Shown: positions 28,776-37,956, counted from the stretch's first letter. The stretch is 64,000 bases of DNA from Curtobacterium sp. MCLR17_036 (GCF_003234445.2 NZ_CP126269.1:248001-312000); one strand, 5' to 3'. Made by a program: numbers and translations. The notes: a model not told the origin generated them from the letters alone.

Positions 28776-29459
28776 TCAGACGATCCGGGTGTGGACCGCT
28801 CCGACCCCGGCGATCGTGCCGTCGAGCACCTGACCGCGGCGGAGCACGCCGACCCCCTCGGGCGTGCCGGTCATGACGAGGTCACCGGGAGCGAGCGCGA
28901 CCGACCGCGAGAGGGCCGCGATCGTCTCCCCGACGGACCAGATCTGATCGGCGAGGTCGCCCGCCTGCCGCAGGGCGCCGTCGACGCGCAGCTCGACGGC
29001 GCCGGCCGAGGGGTCGACGCCCGCGGCCGGGGTGATCGCACCGATCGGCGCCGACGCGTCGAAGCCCTTCGCGGCGTCCCACGGGCGGCCGAGCCGCTTC
29101 GCCTCGGCCTGCAGGTCGCGACGGGTCAGGTCGAGCCCCACGGCGTAGCCCCAGACGTGGTCGAGCGCGTGCGCTTCCGTGATGTCGGCCCCGCCCACGC
29201 CGATCGCCACGACGAGCTCGACCTCGTGCTCGAGCCGCTCGGTCGCCGGCGGGTACGGGGTGTCCGCGCCGTCGACGACGACCGCGTCGGCCGGCTTCGA
29301 GAAGAAGAACGGCGGCTCACGGTCCGGGTCGTGGCCCATCTCACGCGCGTGCGCGGCGTAGTTCCGTCCGACGCAGAAGACGCGGCGCACGGGGAACCGC
29401 CCGCCGGTGGTCGTCGGGACGGTCGGGAGGCCCGGGGCCGGGATCACGAGGTCGGTCAC
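28776..29459 (-). CDS. Fumarylacetoacetate hydrolase family protein
   Basis: 227 residues. The metal-binding E-x-E (H-E-V-E-L-V-V-A-I-G) and the substrate-loop G-R-N-Y-A-A-H-A-R-E-M-G are typical of the single-domain FAH family (acylpyruvases, HpcE-type isomerases, oxaloacetate decarboxylases). The GTG start is supported by CACGCT ending 6 nt upstream. It is probably co-directional with the isomerase but 157 bp apart. The exact keto-acid substrate cannot be read. Confidence 0.85.
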   Translation of the reverse strand: MTDLVIPAPGLPTVPTTTGGRFPVRRVFCVGRNYAAHAREMGHDPDREPPFFFSKPADAVVVDGADTPYPPATERLEHEVELVVAIGVGGADITEAHALDHVWGYAVGLDLTRRDLQAEAKRLGRPWDAAKGFDASAPIGAITPAAGVDPSAGAVELRVDGALRQAGDLADQIWSVGETIAALSRSVALAPGDLVMTGTPEGVGVLRRGQVLDGTIAGVGAVHTRIV

Positions 29460-29633
29460 GATCCCAGCGTGGCAGTCCGTGGCGTCGCTGTCAGCCCTCG
29501 CCGGAGGACGCCGCGTACCGCAGGCGCCGTGCGCGAGCGCGCTCCTGCCGTCCGCGCCGCTCGGTGCGCACCTGTCGGAGTGGCTCCTCGGCGCCCGTCG
29601 CCCGCACGAGCGGCCCGTGGTGCGACGCACCCA

Positions 29634-29663
29634 TCCCGTCGTCGTGCACCCACGATGACGGGA
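29634..29663. terminator. Hairpin between FAH gene and phosphoketolase
   Basis: TCCCGTC (29634-29640) pairs with GACGGGA (29657-29663), with an inner TCGTG/CACGA. It is immediately followed by a second hairpin. Confidence 0.65.
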
Positions 29664-29699
29664 CAGGACCGGCCCCGCGGTGGCGGTGACCGGTCCTGT
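29663..29699. terminator. Second hairpin, probable phosphoketolase terminator
   Basis: ACAGGACCGG (29663-29672) pairs with CCGGTCCTGT (29690-29699). It is 58 bp past the phosphoketolase stop. The 298-bp gap 29460-29757 holds these two hairpins and the FAH promoter; no gene is seen. Confidence 0.75.
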
Positions 29700-29757
29700 G
29701 GAGCGTGGGGCGGACCTCCCGACCGTGGACGACCGGACCCGGGGCGGAGGCGACCCG

Positions 29758-32214
29758 TCAGTTGCCGGGTGCCGCCGACTCCGTCTCGCCCTCGCCCGGG
29801 TCACCGCCGGTCCCGCCGGACGCAGGCTCGTCCTGCGGCCAGCCGGAGAACTCCCACCCGTCGACCGAGGGGTGGTCCTCGCCCTTCGTGTAGGCGTGGG
29901 TCCGGGCCGCCTCGCGGGCGTCCGTCAGCGTCGCGAGCAGGTCGGCGTGCGCGTCGGCGTCGACCCGCGTCAGTGCGTCGTGCGCGAGCGCGAACCGGTC
30001 CATCTCGTTGCGCATGAGCATGTCGAACGGCGACGTGGTCGTCCCGCGCTCGAGGAACCCGTGCACGTGCAGGTCGTCGTGCCCGTTCCGTCGGTACGTC
30101 AGCTGGTGCACGAGCGACGGGTACCCGTGGAACGCGAAGACCGCGGGCGTCCCCGGCAGGAAGAGCTCGTCGTACCGGTCGTCCGGGATCGGGTGCTCGT
30201 GCTTGCGCGGGTCGCCGAGGGCGAGCAGGTCGACGACGTTGACCACGCGGACGCCGACGCCCGGGGCGTGCCGCCGGATGATGTCCACGGCCGCGATCGC
30301 CTCCACCGTCGGGACGTCGCCGGCGCAGGCCATCACGACGTCGACCCGGCCGACGGTCTGCTCGGTCCCGGCCCAGTCCCAGACCCCGAGGCCGGCGGCG
30401 GCGTGCGCGACCGCGTCGTCGAGGGACAGGAACACGGGTTCCGGGTGCTTGCCGGCGACGATCACCTCGATCCGGTCCGTCGTCTCCATCGCGTGCGCGG
30501 CGACGGCGAGCAGCGTGTTCGCGTCGGCCGGCAGCTTGATGCGGACGAGGTCCTGCTGCTTCGACGCGACGACGTCGAGGAAGCCCGGGTCCTGGTGGGA
30601 GAAGCCGTTGTGGTCCTGCCGCCACACGTGCGACGACAGCAGGATCGACAGGTTCGAGACGGGGGCGCGCCAGTCGATGTCCGTCGCGGACTCGAGCCAC
30701 TTCGCGTACTGGCCGACCATCGAGTCGATGATGTGGGCGAAGGCCTCGTACGTGTTGAGGATGCCGTGGCGGCCGGACAGCACGTAGCCCTCGAGCATCC
30801 CCTCGAGCAGGTGCTCGGACAGGACCTCGGTGACGCGGCCGCGGGCGGACAGGTGATCGTCGTCCGGGGACCGCTGCGCCCGCCACACGCGCGAGGTGAC
30901 GTCGAACACGGCGTCGAGCTTGTTCGAGATCGTCTCGTCCGGTCCGAACAGCCGGAAGGACGACGCGTTGCGGCTGATGAGCTCAGCGACCCACGGGCCG
31001 AGGGTGCCGGTGGCCGAGGCCGTCGACCCCGCCTCGACGCCGTACGGCTCGAGCGACGGACGGTCGAGCGCGGTGCGGATGCGACCGCCGTTCGCGTGCG
31101 GGGTCGCGCTCATCCGGGTCTCCCCGGTCGGCCGGATCGACGTGAGGATGCCCGTGGGGTGGCCGGCGTCGTCGAGCAGCTCGTCGGCACGGTAGGACCG
31201 CATCCACTCCTCGAGCTGTGCGCGGTGTGCATCGTCCTCGCGCACCGCGGGCAGCGGCACCTGGTGCGCGCGGAAGGTGCCCTCGACGCGCTCGCCGTCG
31301 ACCTCCTTCGGACCGGTCCAGCCCTTCGGGGTGCGGAGCACGATCATCGGCCAGCGCGGGCGGAGGTCCGCGGCACCGGCGGGCTGGCCGGCGGCTGCAC
31401 GCTCGGCCTGGGCGCGGGCGGCGGCCTGGATGTCGTCGATGCTCGCCAGGGCCCGACGCAGTGCGCCCTCGAACAGGGCGTGCACGGCGAACGGGTCGTC
31501 GTCGACGCGGCGGGAGTCGACGATGAGCGGCTCGTAGCCGAGCCCGCGGAAGTACGCGGTGAGGTCGGCCTCCGGGATGCGTGCGAGCACGGTCGGGTTC
31601 GCGATCTTCCACCCGTTCAGGTTGAGGATCGGCAGCACCGCACCGTCGGACACCGGGTCGAGGAAGGTGTGCGCCTGCCACGAGGCGGCGAGCGGACCGG
31701 TCTCGGCCTCGCCGTCACCGACGACGCAGGCGACGACCAGGTCCGGGTTGTCCAGTGCGGCGCCGTACGCGTGCGCGAGGGAGTAGCCGAGCTCGCCGCC
31801 CTCGTTGATCGAGCCGGGCGTCTCGGGCGCGGCGTGCGACGGGATGCCGCCGGGGAACGAGAACTGCCGGAAGAAGCGCTGCAGGTCGTGGTCCGGGTAC
31901 AGCTCGCCCCACGTGCCGTCGAGCCAGGCGTTCGCGTTCATCGCCGGGCCGCCGTGGCCGGGGCCGCACACGTAGAGGAACTGCCGACCGGTGTCCGCGA
32001 TCACCGCGTTGCAGTGCGCGTACACGAGGTTCAGGGCGGGCGAGGTGCCCCAGTGCCCGAGCAGTCGCGGCTTGACGTCGGAGGGCTCGATCGGCCGCTC
32101 CAGCATCGGGTTGTCCAGCAGGTAGATCTGCCCGACCGTGAGGTAGTTCGCGGCTCGCCACCAGGCGTCGATCGCCCGGAGTCGGTCGGTGGAGTGGATG
32201 TGTGCTGCGGCCAT
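29758..32214 (-). CDS. xfp: Phosphoketolase
   Basis: 818 residues, the full family length. The thiamine diphosphate enzyme splits xylulose-5-phosphate (and often fructose-6-phosphate) with phosphate into acetyl phosphate and an aldose phosphate. Seen motifs: L-G-H-W-G-T-S-P-A-L-N, G-P-G-H-G-G-P-A, the TPP-binding G-D-G-E-A-E-T-G-P-L-A, and S-H-Q-D-P-G-F-L-D in the second half. ATG 32214 has TACCGT ending 6 nt upstream, so a leaderless mRNA is likely. It gives a second route for pentose-phosphate carbon. Substrate preference is not readable. Confidence 0.95.
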   Translation of the reverse strand: MAAAHIHSTDRLRAIDAWWRAANYLTVGQIYLLDNPMLERPIEPSDVKPRLLGHWGTSPALNLVYAHCNAVIADTGRQFLYVCGPGHGGPAMNANAWLDGTWGELYPDHDLQRFFRQFSFPGGIPSHAAPETPGSINEGGELGYSLAHAYGAALDNPDLVVACVVGDGEAETGPLAASWQAHTFLDPVSDGAVLPILNLNGWKIANPTVLARIPEADLTAYFRGLGYEPLIVDSRRVDDDPFAVHALFEGALRRALASIDDIQAAARAQAERAAAGQPAGAADLRPRWPMIVLRTPKGWTGPKEVDGERVEGTFRAHQVPLPAVREDDAHRAQLEEWMRSYRADELLDDAGHPTGILTSIRPTGETRMSATPHANGGRIRTALDRPSLEPYGVEAGSTASATGTLGPWVAELISRNASSFRLFGPDETISNKLDAVFDVTSRVWRAQRSPDDDHLSARGRVTEVLSEHLLEGMLEGYVLSGRHGILNTYEAFAHIIDSMVGQYAKWLESATDIDWRAPVSNLSILLSSHVWRQDHNGFSHQDPGFLDVVASKQQDLVRIKLPADANTLLAVAAHAMETTDRIEVIVAGKHPEPVFLSLDDAVAHAAAGLGVWDWAGTEQTVGRVDVVMACAGDVPTVEAIAAVDIIRRHAPGVGVRVVNVVDLLALGDPRKHEHPIPDDRYDELFLPGTPAVFAFHGYPSLVHQLTYRRNGHDDLHVHGFLERGTTTSPFDMLMRNEMDRFALAHDALTRVDADAHADLLATLTDAREAARTHAYTKGEDHPSVDGWEFSGWPQDEPASGGTGGDPGEGETESAAPGN

Positions 32215-32413
32215 GCCCCCACGGTACGAACCCGGTGGTCGGAGAAGCCCAGGAAAAGTTCCCCCAATCCGTTCCGCGCGGGGTACCGAATCACTTGCAC
32301 AGGGCAAAAGCCCAGGGCGCTCTCCGGTCTCGAACGGCCGGTGTTCAGCGTACGCACAGAAGCATTCGTTCGGCCCCCGGCCGGAGTGCCCCTCAGAGCA
32401 AAGGATCCACATC

Positions 32414-33094
32414 ATGCGCAAGAGCCTCAAGACCAGCATCACCCTCGCCACGACCGGCGCTCTCGTCCTCGGTGGCGCGGCGTTCGGGATCTCCTCCGCC
32501 CAGGCCGCGACCCCGAACGTGCAGACGGTGTCGTCGTCGGAGTCGAAGGTCCCCGCACCGGTCGCGTCGGTGCCCGAGGTCCTCGGTGGTTCCACCGCCG
32601 TGAAGCTCGACTCCGGCTTCACCGACGCCCTCACCGCCCTGAAGCTCACCCCCGGCGTCTCGGGCGATGCGACCCTCGCCGACGGGTCGGTGTCGTTCCC
32701 GATCACGGCCGGTTCGGTCACGTACTGGTCGCCGGACGGCAACTACCGCCCCTACGTGCAGGGCCTGCTCAACCACGACGACTCCGGCCTGACCCTCAAG
32801 GCCGGCGACACCACCGTCACGCTCGAGAACTTCGTCGTGAACCCGGGCTCGTCCAAGCTCTACGGCGACGTCCTGGTCAACGGCAAGGTCGCCGCGTCGA
32901 ACGCGTACCTGTTCGAGCTCTGGGGCGGTTCGCTCAAGCCCCTCCAGCTCGAGGGCGACAACGCCATCCTCACCGGCACCACCGTCCACATCAGCGAGGA
33001 CGCTGCCGGCCTGCTGAACAAGACCTTCGGCACCGACGCCGTCAAGCGCGGCCTCCTGGTCGGCACCGCCACCATCACCGCCCAGATCAAGTAA
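32414..33094 (+). CDS. Secreted protein with a single beta-rich domain
   Basis: 226 residues. Sec signal peptide, cleavage after A-Q-A at about residue 31. The mature part (45-226) repeats patterns such as V-K-L-D-S-G-F-T-D-A-L-T, S-F-P-I-T-A-G-S-V-T, V-Q-G-L-L-N-H-D-D-S-G-L-T-L and Y-L-F-E-L-W-G-G-S-L-K-P-L, seen in a family of exported actinobacterial proteins of unknown function. There is no LPXTG or membrane tail, so it is released or wall-associated. AAGGA 9 nt upstream supports the ATG. It is divergent from phosphoketolase and followed by a strong terminator. Confidence 0.75.
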   Translation: MRKSLKTSITLATTGALVLGGAAFGISSAQAATPNVQTVSSSESKVPAPVASVPEVLGGSTAVKLDSGFTDALTALKLTPGVSGDATLADGSVSFPITAGSVTYWSPDGNYRPYVQGLLNHDDSGLTLKAGDTTVTLENFVVNPGSSKLYGDVLVNGKVAASNAYLFELWGGSLKPLQLEGDNAILTGTTVHISEDAAGLLNKTFGTDAVKRGLLVGTATITAQIK

Positions 33095-33120
33095 CACCCC
33101 CGCACCACCACACCACCACG

Positions 33121-33152
33121 AAGGGCCGCCCCGGGCAACCGGGGCGGCCCTT
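33121..33152. terminator. Terminator of the secreted-protein gene
   Basis: Perfect 14-bp stem AAGGGCCGCCCCGG / CCGGGGCGGCCCTT closed by a GCAA tetraloop. Confidence 0.9.
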
Positions 33153-33185
33153 CCGCGCGCCCCGGGGCGGTGGTTTGCAGGTGCT

Positions 33186-33300
33186 GTTCCGCGCGTAGGT
33201 AGTCGTTCCGCGCATGGTGTGACGTTCCGCGCGTAGGAAGCCCGACGTTCCGGCCACCAACGCGCGGAACACCTTCCCATCCCACGGGCGATGGGAAGGA
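33186..33300. repeat. GTTCCGCGCG repeat element, copy X1
   Basis: GTTCCGCGC(G) at 33186, 33205, 33224 (19-bp steps) and GTTCCGG at 33247, then the inverted CGCGCGGAAC at 33261-33270, then a hairpin CTTCCCAT/ATGGGAAG (33273-33298). The same order recurs at 33816-33888, flanking the hairpin array in the same orientation. Confidence 0.75.
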
Positions 33301-33345
33301 ATATCCACCCGAACCCTGCGCACTCCGGGACCACCAGCACGCCGT

Positions 33346-33716
33346 GACGGTCCCGGTTCCCGACACCCGGACCCCACGAACCATGACCGTCAACGACCAG
33401 ATCGTGTCACCACACCCCGGCTCCGACGACGGTTCCCGCTCCAGCATGCTGCACGACCGAGCAGCAGCAGCAGCGGCGGGCACATCTGCATCAACGGTTG
33501 CCGGTCCTGGTTCCCGAAACCCGGACCCCACGAACCAAGACCGTCAATGACTAGATCGTGTCACCACGCCCCCGGCTCCGCCCGGCGAACCACGACTGCG
33601 ACGACGGTTCCCGCTCCAGCGTCTGCACGGCCGAGCAGCAGCAGCGGCGGGCACGTCTGCATCGACGGTTGACGGTCCTGGTTCCCGAAACCCGCTCGTC
33701 GCGAACCAGGACCGTC
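33346..33716. repeat. Tandem array of three 46-bp hairpins with conserved intervals
   Basis: Hairpins at 33346-33391, 33500-33545 and 33671-33716 share arms GACGGTC-YTGGTTC / GAACCANGACCGTC; the third is a perfect 14-bp stem. The 108- and 125-bp intervals are also homologous (GATCGTGTCACCAC, GACGACGGTTCCCGCTCCAGC, CGAGCAGCAGCAGC, TCTGCATC). Frames through it look random in composition. The whole 33153-33915 gap has no gene I can support. Confidence 0.75.
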
Positions 33717-33815
33717 AGCACCGTGGGCTCGCCGGTCCCGAGTATCGCGGCCGTCGCCTCACGCCACGACGGACCGCCACCGCAACACCGCCAGGCATCC
33801 CGCGCGTGGTGAGAC

Positions 33816-33893
33816 GTTCCGCGGGTCGGAGTCACTCGTTCCGCCCCCCTCCGCGCGGAACAGCTACCCATCCCACGTGCGATGGGAACGGAC
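33816..33893. repeat. GTTCCGCG repeat element, copy X2
   Basis: GTTCCGCG at 33816 and GTTCCGCC at 33838 are followed by inverted CCGCGCGGAAC (33851-33861) and a short hairpin CCCAT/ATGGG (33867-33886) inside a block nearly identical to that of X1 (CCCATCCCACG-N-GCGATGGGAA). Confidence 0.7.
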
Positions 33894-33915
33894 ACGCGCC
33901 AGCCTCCACCGCGTC

Positions 33916-34521
33916 TCAGCGGCGCCGGCGCCACCACCGGCGCGGGCGGGCCTCCTGCTCCGCGGCGGCACGGGCGGCCGCGGCCGCGGCGTCGGCGGCC
34001 TGCCGCTCCTGCCGGCGCTCGAGCCAGGCGGTGATCTCGGCGTCCACGTCCCGCAGCGGGGTGACGACCGGCGGGCCGCCGAGGAGCTGGCGTCGGGCCT
34101 CCTTCACGCGGGCGTTGAAGTCCTCGAGGACGTCGCGTACGTCCGACTCGATGCTGAGCGCGTCGAGGGCGTCGTCGAGGCCGGCGTCCTCGGTCCGCAG
34201 GGCGAGTGCGGGCGGGGCGATCCCCCGGATGTCCTCGCGCTCGATCTTCTGCCGGATCCACCAGTCCGGGTCGTGGCGGCCGTCGTTCGAGGGCAGGGGC
34301 TTGCCGTGGTACGGGTTCCCCTCGAAGACCCCCCGTCGCTCGGCTTCCTCGACCCGGGCGCGGGCGTGCGCCGCGACGTCGGCCGCCTGGAGCAGCCGGC
34401 GTTCCTCGCGCACCTCGTCCGGGTCGAGCGTGCCGCGCTCGATCTCGCTGTCCACCAGCTGCTGGTAGCGGTAGCGGGCGGCCCGGCGCAACCGGTCCAT
34501 CCGTGCATCGACGTCGTTCAT
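33916..34521 (-). CDS. DUF1992 (DnaJ-homologue C28-like) protein
   Basis: 201 residues. The DUF1992 core is recognisable: E-A-E-R-R-G-V-F-E-G-N-P-Y-H-G-K-P-L near residue 58-75, followed by D-P-D-W-W-I-R-Q-K-I-E-R-E. The C-terminus is an Ala/Arg-rich helix ending in a strongly basic W-W-R-R-R-R. There is no J domain in this version. Function is unknown. It lies 13 bp downstream of the GH15 gene, so the two are co-transcribed. Confidence 0.85.
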   Translation of the reverse strand: MNDVDARMDRLRRAARYRYQQLVDSEIERGTLDPDEVREERRLLQAADVAAHARARVEEAERRGVFEGNPYHGKPLPSNDGRHDPDWWIRQKIEREDIRGIAPPALALRTEDAGLDDALDALSIESDVRDVLEDFNARVKEARRQLLGGPPVVTPLRDVDAEITAWLERRQERQAADAAAAAARAAAEQEARPRRWWRRRR

Positions 34522-34534
34522 GGCCGTTCCATGA

Positions 34535-36361
34535 TCACTCGGACGAGCGTTCCTCGCCAGCGACCTCCTCGATGGTCAGCGCTGCCTGGATGAGCGCCAG
34601 GTGTGACAGCCCCTGCGGGATGTTGCCCATGAAGGAGCCGTCCTCGCTGATCATCTCGCTGAACAGGCCGACGTCGTTCGCCTGGCCGACCATCTCGTCC
34701 ATGAGCGTGCGGGCGTCGTCGGTCCGGCCGGTGCACGCCATCGCGGCGGCGAGCCAGAACGAGCACGCGACGAAGGGCGACTCCTCTTCGTCCATGCCGG
34801 AGTACCGGTAGACGAGGGGGCCGCGCTGCAGCTGGTCCTCGATGGCGCGGATGGTCGAGGCCATGCGCGGTCCGCGGTCGAAGGCGCTCATCGCGTGGAG
34901 CAGGATCGAGGTGTCGAGCTTGTCGCTGCCCTCGTACATGACGTAGTGGCCGAGCTCCTCGTTCCACCCGTGCTCGGCGACCCACTGCTCGATGAGCTCG
35001 CGGTTCTCGGACCACTTGTCACGCGGGCCGTCGATCATGCCGGCGTCGTGCAGCTCCACGGCGGCGTCGAGCGCCTGCCAGCAGCCGATCTTGCTCGAGA
35101 CGTAGTGCTGGGTCTCCTCGAGCTCCCACATGCCGGAGTCGGGTTCCTCCCACCGGTGGCACGCGTCGTCGGCGAGCTCCTGCAGGACCGAGGCGGTCTT
35201 CCGGTCGAGGACGTTGCCGGCGCGGACGTACTGGCGCAGGATCTCGAAGACGTCGCCCCAGACACCGAGCTGCAGCTGGTCGCCGGCCCGGTTGCCGACG
35301 GTCACGGGGCCGATGCCGCGCCAGCCGGGCACGTCGCGCTCCTCGACGTCGTTGCTCTTCGAGCCGTCGAGGCCGTAGAAGATCGGCATGTCCTCGTCGT
35401 GCTGCGCGATGGTCTGCATCACCCACGAGACGGCGGCGTGCGTCTCCTCGCGCAGGCCGAAGCGGGTCAGGGCGTGCACCGTGTACGACAGGTCGCGCAC
35501 CCACGCGAACCGGTAGTCCCAGTTCTTGCCGCCGGTGCGGTCCTCGGGCAGGCTCGTCGTCGGCGCCGCGGCGATCGCGCCGGTGGGCGAGAAGATGAGC
35601 AGCTTGAGGGCGAGGGCGCTCCGCTGCACCGCTTCGGCCCAGGGGCCGTCGTAGGAGAACTCCTCGGACCACGTCGCCCAGTTGGCGATCGTGCGGTCCA
35701 TCGCCGCGAGCGCGCTCTCGGGCTTCGGCATGAAGATCGGTTCGTCGTGCGTGCCGACGATCGTCAGGATGTGCTTCGACCCCTCGGTGGTGCTGAAACG
35801 GCCGGAGAACCGCGGGCCGTCGTCGTGCACCGGTTCGAAGCCCTGCTCGACGATCGCGATGGTGATGCCGTCGATGCCGATGACGGCACCGTTCCCGGTG
35901 TCGAGCCGGCGGGGTTCGGTGGTGTTGAGCAACGTGCCGGGCACGACGGCCCACTCGAGCTCGACCGTGCCGTCGACGCCCTGCACGCAGCGGGCGACCT
36001 CGGCCCACGGCAGCCGGCCGGCGACACCGGTCACCATCGCGTCGGTCACGGTGACGGTGCCGGTCGGGGTGGTCCAGGTGGTGACGAGCACGTTCGTCCC
36101 GGGCAAGTACTCGCGGGACACCTCGGCGTCGCCGACGGGCCGGAGTGCGACGTGGCCGCCGTGCTCGGCGTCGAGGATGCTGGCGAACACCGGCGGCGAG
36201 TCCATCGACGGGATCGGCAGCCAGTCGATCCGCCCGTCGAGCGCCACGAGCGCGACGGTCCGCCCGTCGCCGATCGCGCCGTAGGAGCGGAGCGGGACGT
36301 ACCCGTCGGTGCGCTCCTCGTTGTCGGTCGCGTCGGGGGTGTCTCGCGTGCGCTCGGTCAT
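34535..36361 (-). CDS. Glycoside hydrolase family 15 protein
   Basis: 608 residues. An N-terminal beta-sandwich (about 20-230; Y-G-A-I-G-D-G-R-T-V-A-L-V, D-G-R-I-D-W-L-P) is followed by an (alpha/alpha)6 barrel with W-D-Y-R-F-A-W-V-R-D and the late S-P-F-V-A-C-S-F-W-L-A. These mark the GH15 glucoamylase/trehalase-like proteins common in actinobacteria. There is no signal peptide, so it acts in the cytoplasm, probably on an alpha-glucoside such as trehalose. CACTCT ends 6 nt before the ATG. The 227-bp spacer upstream is degenerate GCCGGAGCCGGGCCGAC repeats. Confidence 0.9.
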   Translation of the reverse strand: MTERTRDTPDATDNEERTDGYVPLRSYGAIGDGRTVALVALDGRIDWLPIPSMDSPPVFASILDAEHGGHVALRPVGDAEVSREYLPGTNVLVTTWTTPTGTVTVTDAMVTGVAGRLPWAEVARCVQGVDGTVELEWAVVPGTLLNTTEPRRLDTGNGAVIGIDGITIAIVEQGFEPVHDDGPRFSGRFSTTEGSKHILTIVGTHDEPIFMPKPESALAAMDRTIANWATWSEEFSYDGPWAEAVQRSALALKLLIFSPTGAIAAAPTTSLPEDRTGGKNWDYRFAWVRDLSYTVHALTRFGLREETHAAVSWVMQTIAQHDEDMPIFYGLDGSKSNDVEERDVPGWRGIGPVTVGNRAGDQLQLGVWGDVFEILRQYVRAGNVLDRKTASVLQELADDACHRWEEPDSGMWELEETQHYVSSKIGCWQALDAAVELHDAGMIDGPRDKWSENRELIEQWVAEHGWNEELGHYVMYEGSDKLDTSILLHAMSAFDRGPRMASTIRAIEDQLQRGPLVYRYSGMDEEESPFVACSFWLAAAMACTGRTDDARTLMDEMVGQANDVGLFSEMISEDGSFMGNIPQGLSHLALIQAALTIEEVAGEERSSE

Positions 36362-36588
36362 GCTCCCAGAGTGCCCGCGGCCCCGGCCCGACCATCAGGC
36401 GGGCGTACCCCGCTGTCCGGAGCGCGAACCGAGCCTCCCGGCCGGCCCCGGCCGCGCGAGGGCGGAGCCGGGCCGACGCCGTACCCACGCAGCACCGACG
36501 CCGCCCCGCTCCGCAGCCGGAGCCGGGCCGACAGCGCGACGCCGACGCGCAGACGGAGCAGGACCGACGGAACGGAACGGGACGGGCG

Positions 36589-37365
36589 TCAGCCCTGTCC
36601 GGCCGACCCGACGAATGCCACCAGGCGTTCGAGCAGTGTCCGCCGGAACGGGACGGAGGACCAGCCGTGGTCGGCGTCCGGCACGGCGGTGAACGTCGCG
36701 TCCGGCAGGACGTCGGCGTAGCGCTGGCCGTAGCGGAGCGGCACGATCTGGTCGGCGGTGCCGTGCACGACCTGCGCGGGGCCGGTGTACCGGTCGACCG
36801 TCGCGTAGACGTCGAGGCCGGCCGTGACCTCGTCGAGGAAGGCCGTGCCGAGCGCTGTGCCGCCGAAGTCGAACCAGCCCTGCTCCCGGGCGGGGGCGAG
36901 GGGCTGACCCTGGATCTCGTCGTGCTCGACGATGTCGTCGACGACGACCCCTGCCGGGGACCAGAGCGTCAGCGTCGCGACGAGGTCGGGCACGCGGCCC
37001 GCGGCGATGGCGGACTCGACGGCACCGAGGCTGTGCGCGACGACGTGGACCGGCCCGCGGGCGTCCTGCGCGGCGGCGGTGATCATCGCGACGACCTGCT
37101 CGACCTCGTCGCCGATGGTGACGTCGAGGAACTCGCCGTCGCTCGTGCCGTGGCCGAGGCGGCTGTACGAGCGGACGGTGACGCCGTGGTCGGCGAGGGT
37201 GCGGGCGGTCTGCACGAAGAGCTGCTGGCCGCCGGTGTCGGTGCTCCCGAAGCCGTGCACGAGCAGGGCGACGGGGGCCAGGCCCTCGTTCGGCACGCTG
37301 CCGAGCTGCCAGCCGCGGAGCGTGCTGCCGCGGTGCTCGAGGGTGATCGGGACGAGGGTCGGCAT
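36589..37365 (-). CDS. Alpha/beta hydrolase (esterase/lipase type)
   Basis: 258 residues. The oxyanion block L-L-V-H-G-F-G-S, nucleophile elbow A-H-S-L-G (Ser), acid in H-G-T-A-D-Q-I-V, and the catalytic His in D-A-D-H-G-W are all present, so it should be active. Its ATG overlaps the stop of the phenolic acid decarboxylase gene (TGATG), so it is translated with it. An esterase releasing hydroxycinnamic acids for the decarboxylase is an attractive inference. Confidence 0.85.
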   Translation of the reverse strand: MPTLVPITLEHRGSTLRGWQLGSVPNEGLAPVALLVHGFGSTDTGGQQLFVQTARTLADHGVTVRSYSRLGHGTSDGEFLDVTIGDEVEQVVAMITAAAQDARGPVHVVAHSLGAVESAIAAGRVPDLVATLTLWSPAGVVVDDIVEHDEIQGQPLAPAREQGWFDFGGTALGTAFLDEVTAGLDVYATVDRYTGPAQVVHGTADQIVPLRYGQRYADVLPDATFTAVPDADHGWSSVPFRRTLLERLVAFVGSAGQG

Positions 37366-37892
37366 CAGTTGCTGCGGTCCGCGAACCCGGTGGGCAGGTC
37401 GCCCGGGGCGGTGTCGACGACGGTCTCGTCGTCCTCGCCGACGTGCTCGAAGAGGGTGATGTGGGCGAACTCGGGCACGACGTAGATCGGGTAGGTGGGG
37501 CCCTGGTCGCGGTACTCCCGCATGCGGTCGAGGTGGTCGTTCTGGAACAGGACGGTCTTGCTGCCGTCCTCCTCGACCCAGTGCGGGAAGAAGATGGTGC
37601 CGTGCAGGACCCGCTCGCCGGGGACGACGGTGACGACGACGCTCGTGCCGGTCGGTTCGTTCCACGACACCTTGTAGACGCCGGCGGTGAGGGTGACGAG
37701 GTCGACCTGCTGGTCCTTGACCCAGCGGCCGCCGACCATGCCGGTGTGGATGCGGTAGTCGATGGTCGTGGCGTTCTTCACGTACATCTCGTACTGCCAG
37801 CCGTTGGCGTACGTGTAGATGAACCGGTGGCCGACGATGCCGGAGAGGTCCTGCTCGGGAACGGGGTGCTCGACGCTGGTGGTGATGTCCAT
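37365..37892 (-). CDS. padC: Phenolic acid decarboxylase
   Basis: 175 residues, the usual size. The family motifs [24 protein letters not shown] and S-W-N-E-P-T-G-T are intact, including Tyr, Arg and Glu positions used for non-oxidative decarboxylation of p-coumaric, ferulic or caffeic acid to vinylphenols. ATG 37892 (with GGGAGC upstream) is used; an ATG at 37928 would add 12 poorly conserved residues and run into the operator. It is divergent from a MarR regulator, the usual way this detoxification is induced. Confidence 0.9.
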   Translation of the reverse strand: MDITTSVEHPVPEQDLSGIVGHRFIYTYANGWQYEMYVKNATTIDYRIHTGMVGGRWVKDQQVDLVTLTAGVYKVSWNEPTGTSVVVTVVPGERVLHGTIFFPHWVEEDGSKTVLFQNDHLDRMREYRDQGPTYPIYVVPEFAHITLFEHVGEDDETVVDTAPGDLPTGFADRSN

Positions 37893-37910
37893 GCACTCGA
37901 GTTTGCTCCC

Positions 37911-37937
37911 GAAGTGCGTTTGTTGCAAGCGTACTTC
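37911..37937. promoter_or_regulatory. Operator-like dyad between padC and MarR gene
   Basis: GAAGTGCG (37911-37918) and CGTACTTC (37930-37937) are arms of a 27-bp dyad in which 10 of 13 pairs match, located between the two divergent starts. Confidence 0.5.
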
Positions 37938-37956
37938 CGGTGACTACCCTGTGAAC

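Noticed and set aside
29460..29757. Small plus-strand gene opposite the FAH promoter
   Set aside because: The open frame (29407-29658) starts inside the FAH gene, has no ribosome site and runs through two hairpins.
33344..33812. Two short open frames inside the repeat island (33344-33550 and 33558-33812)
   Set aside because: They cross hairpins and tandem repeats, lack ribosome sites, and have no recognisable domain. The repeat copies fall in different frames.
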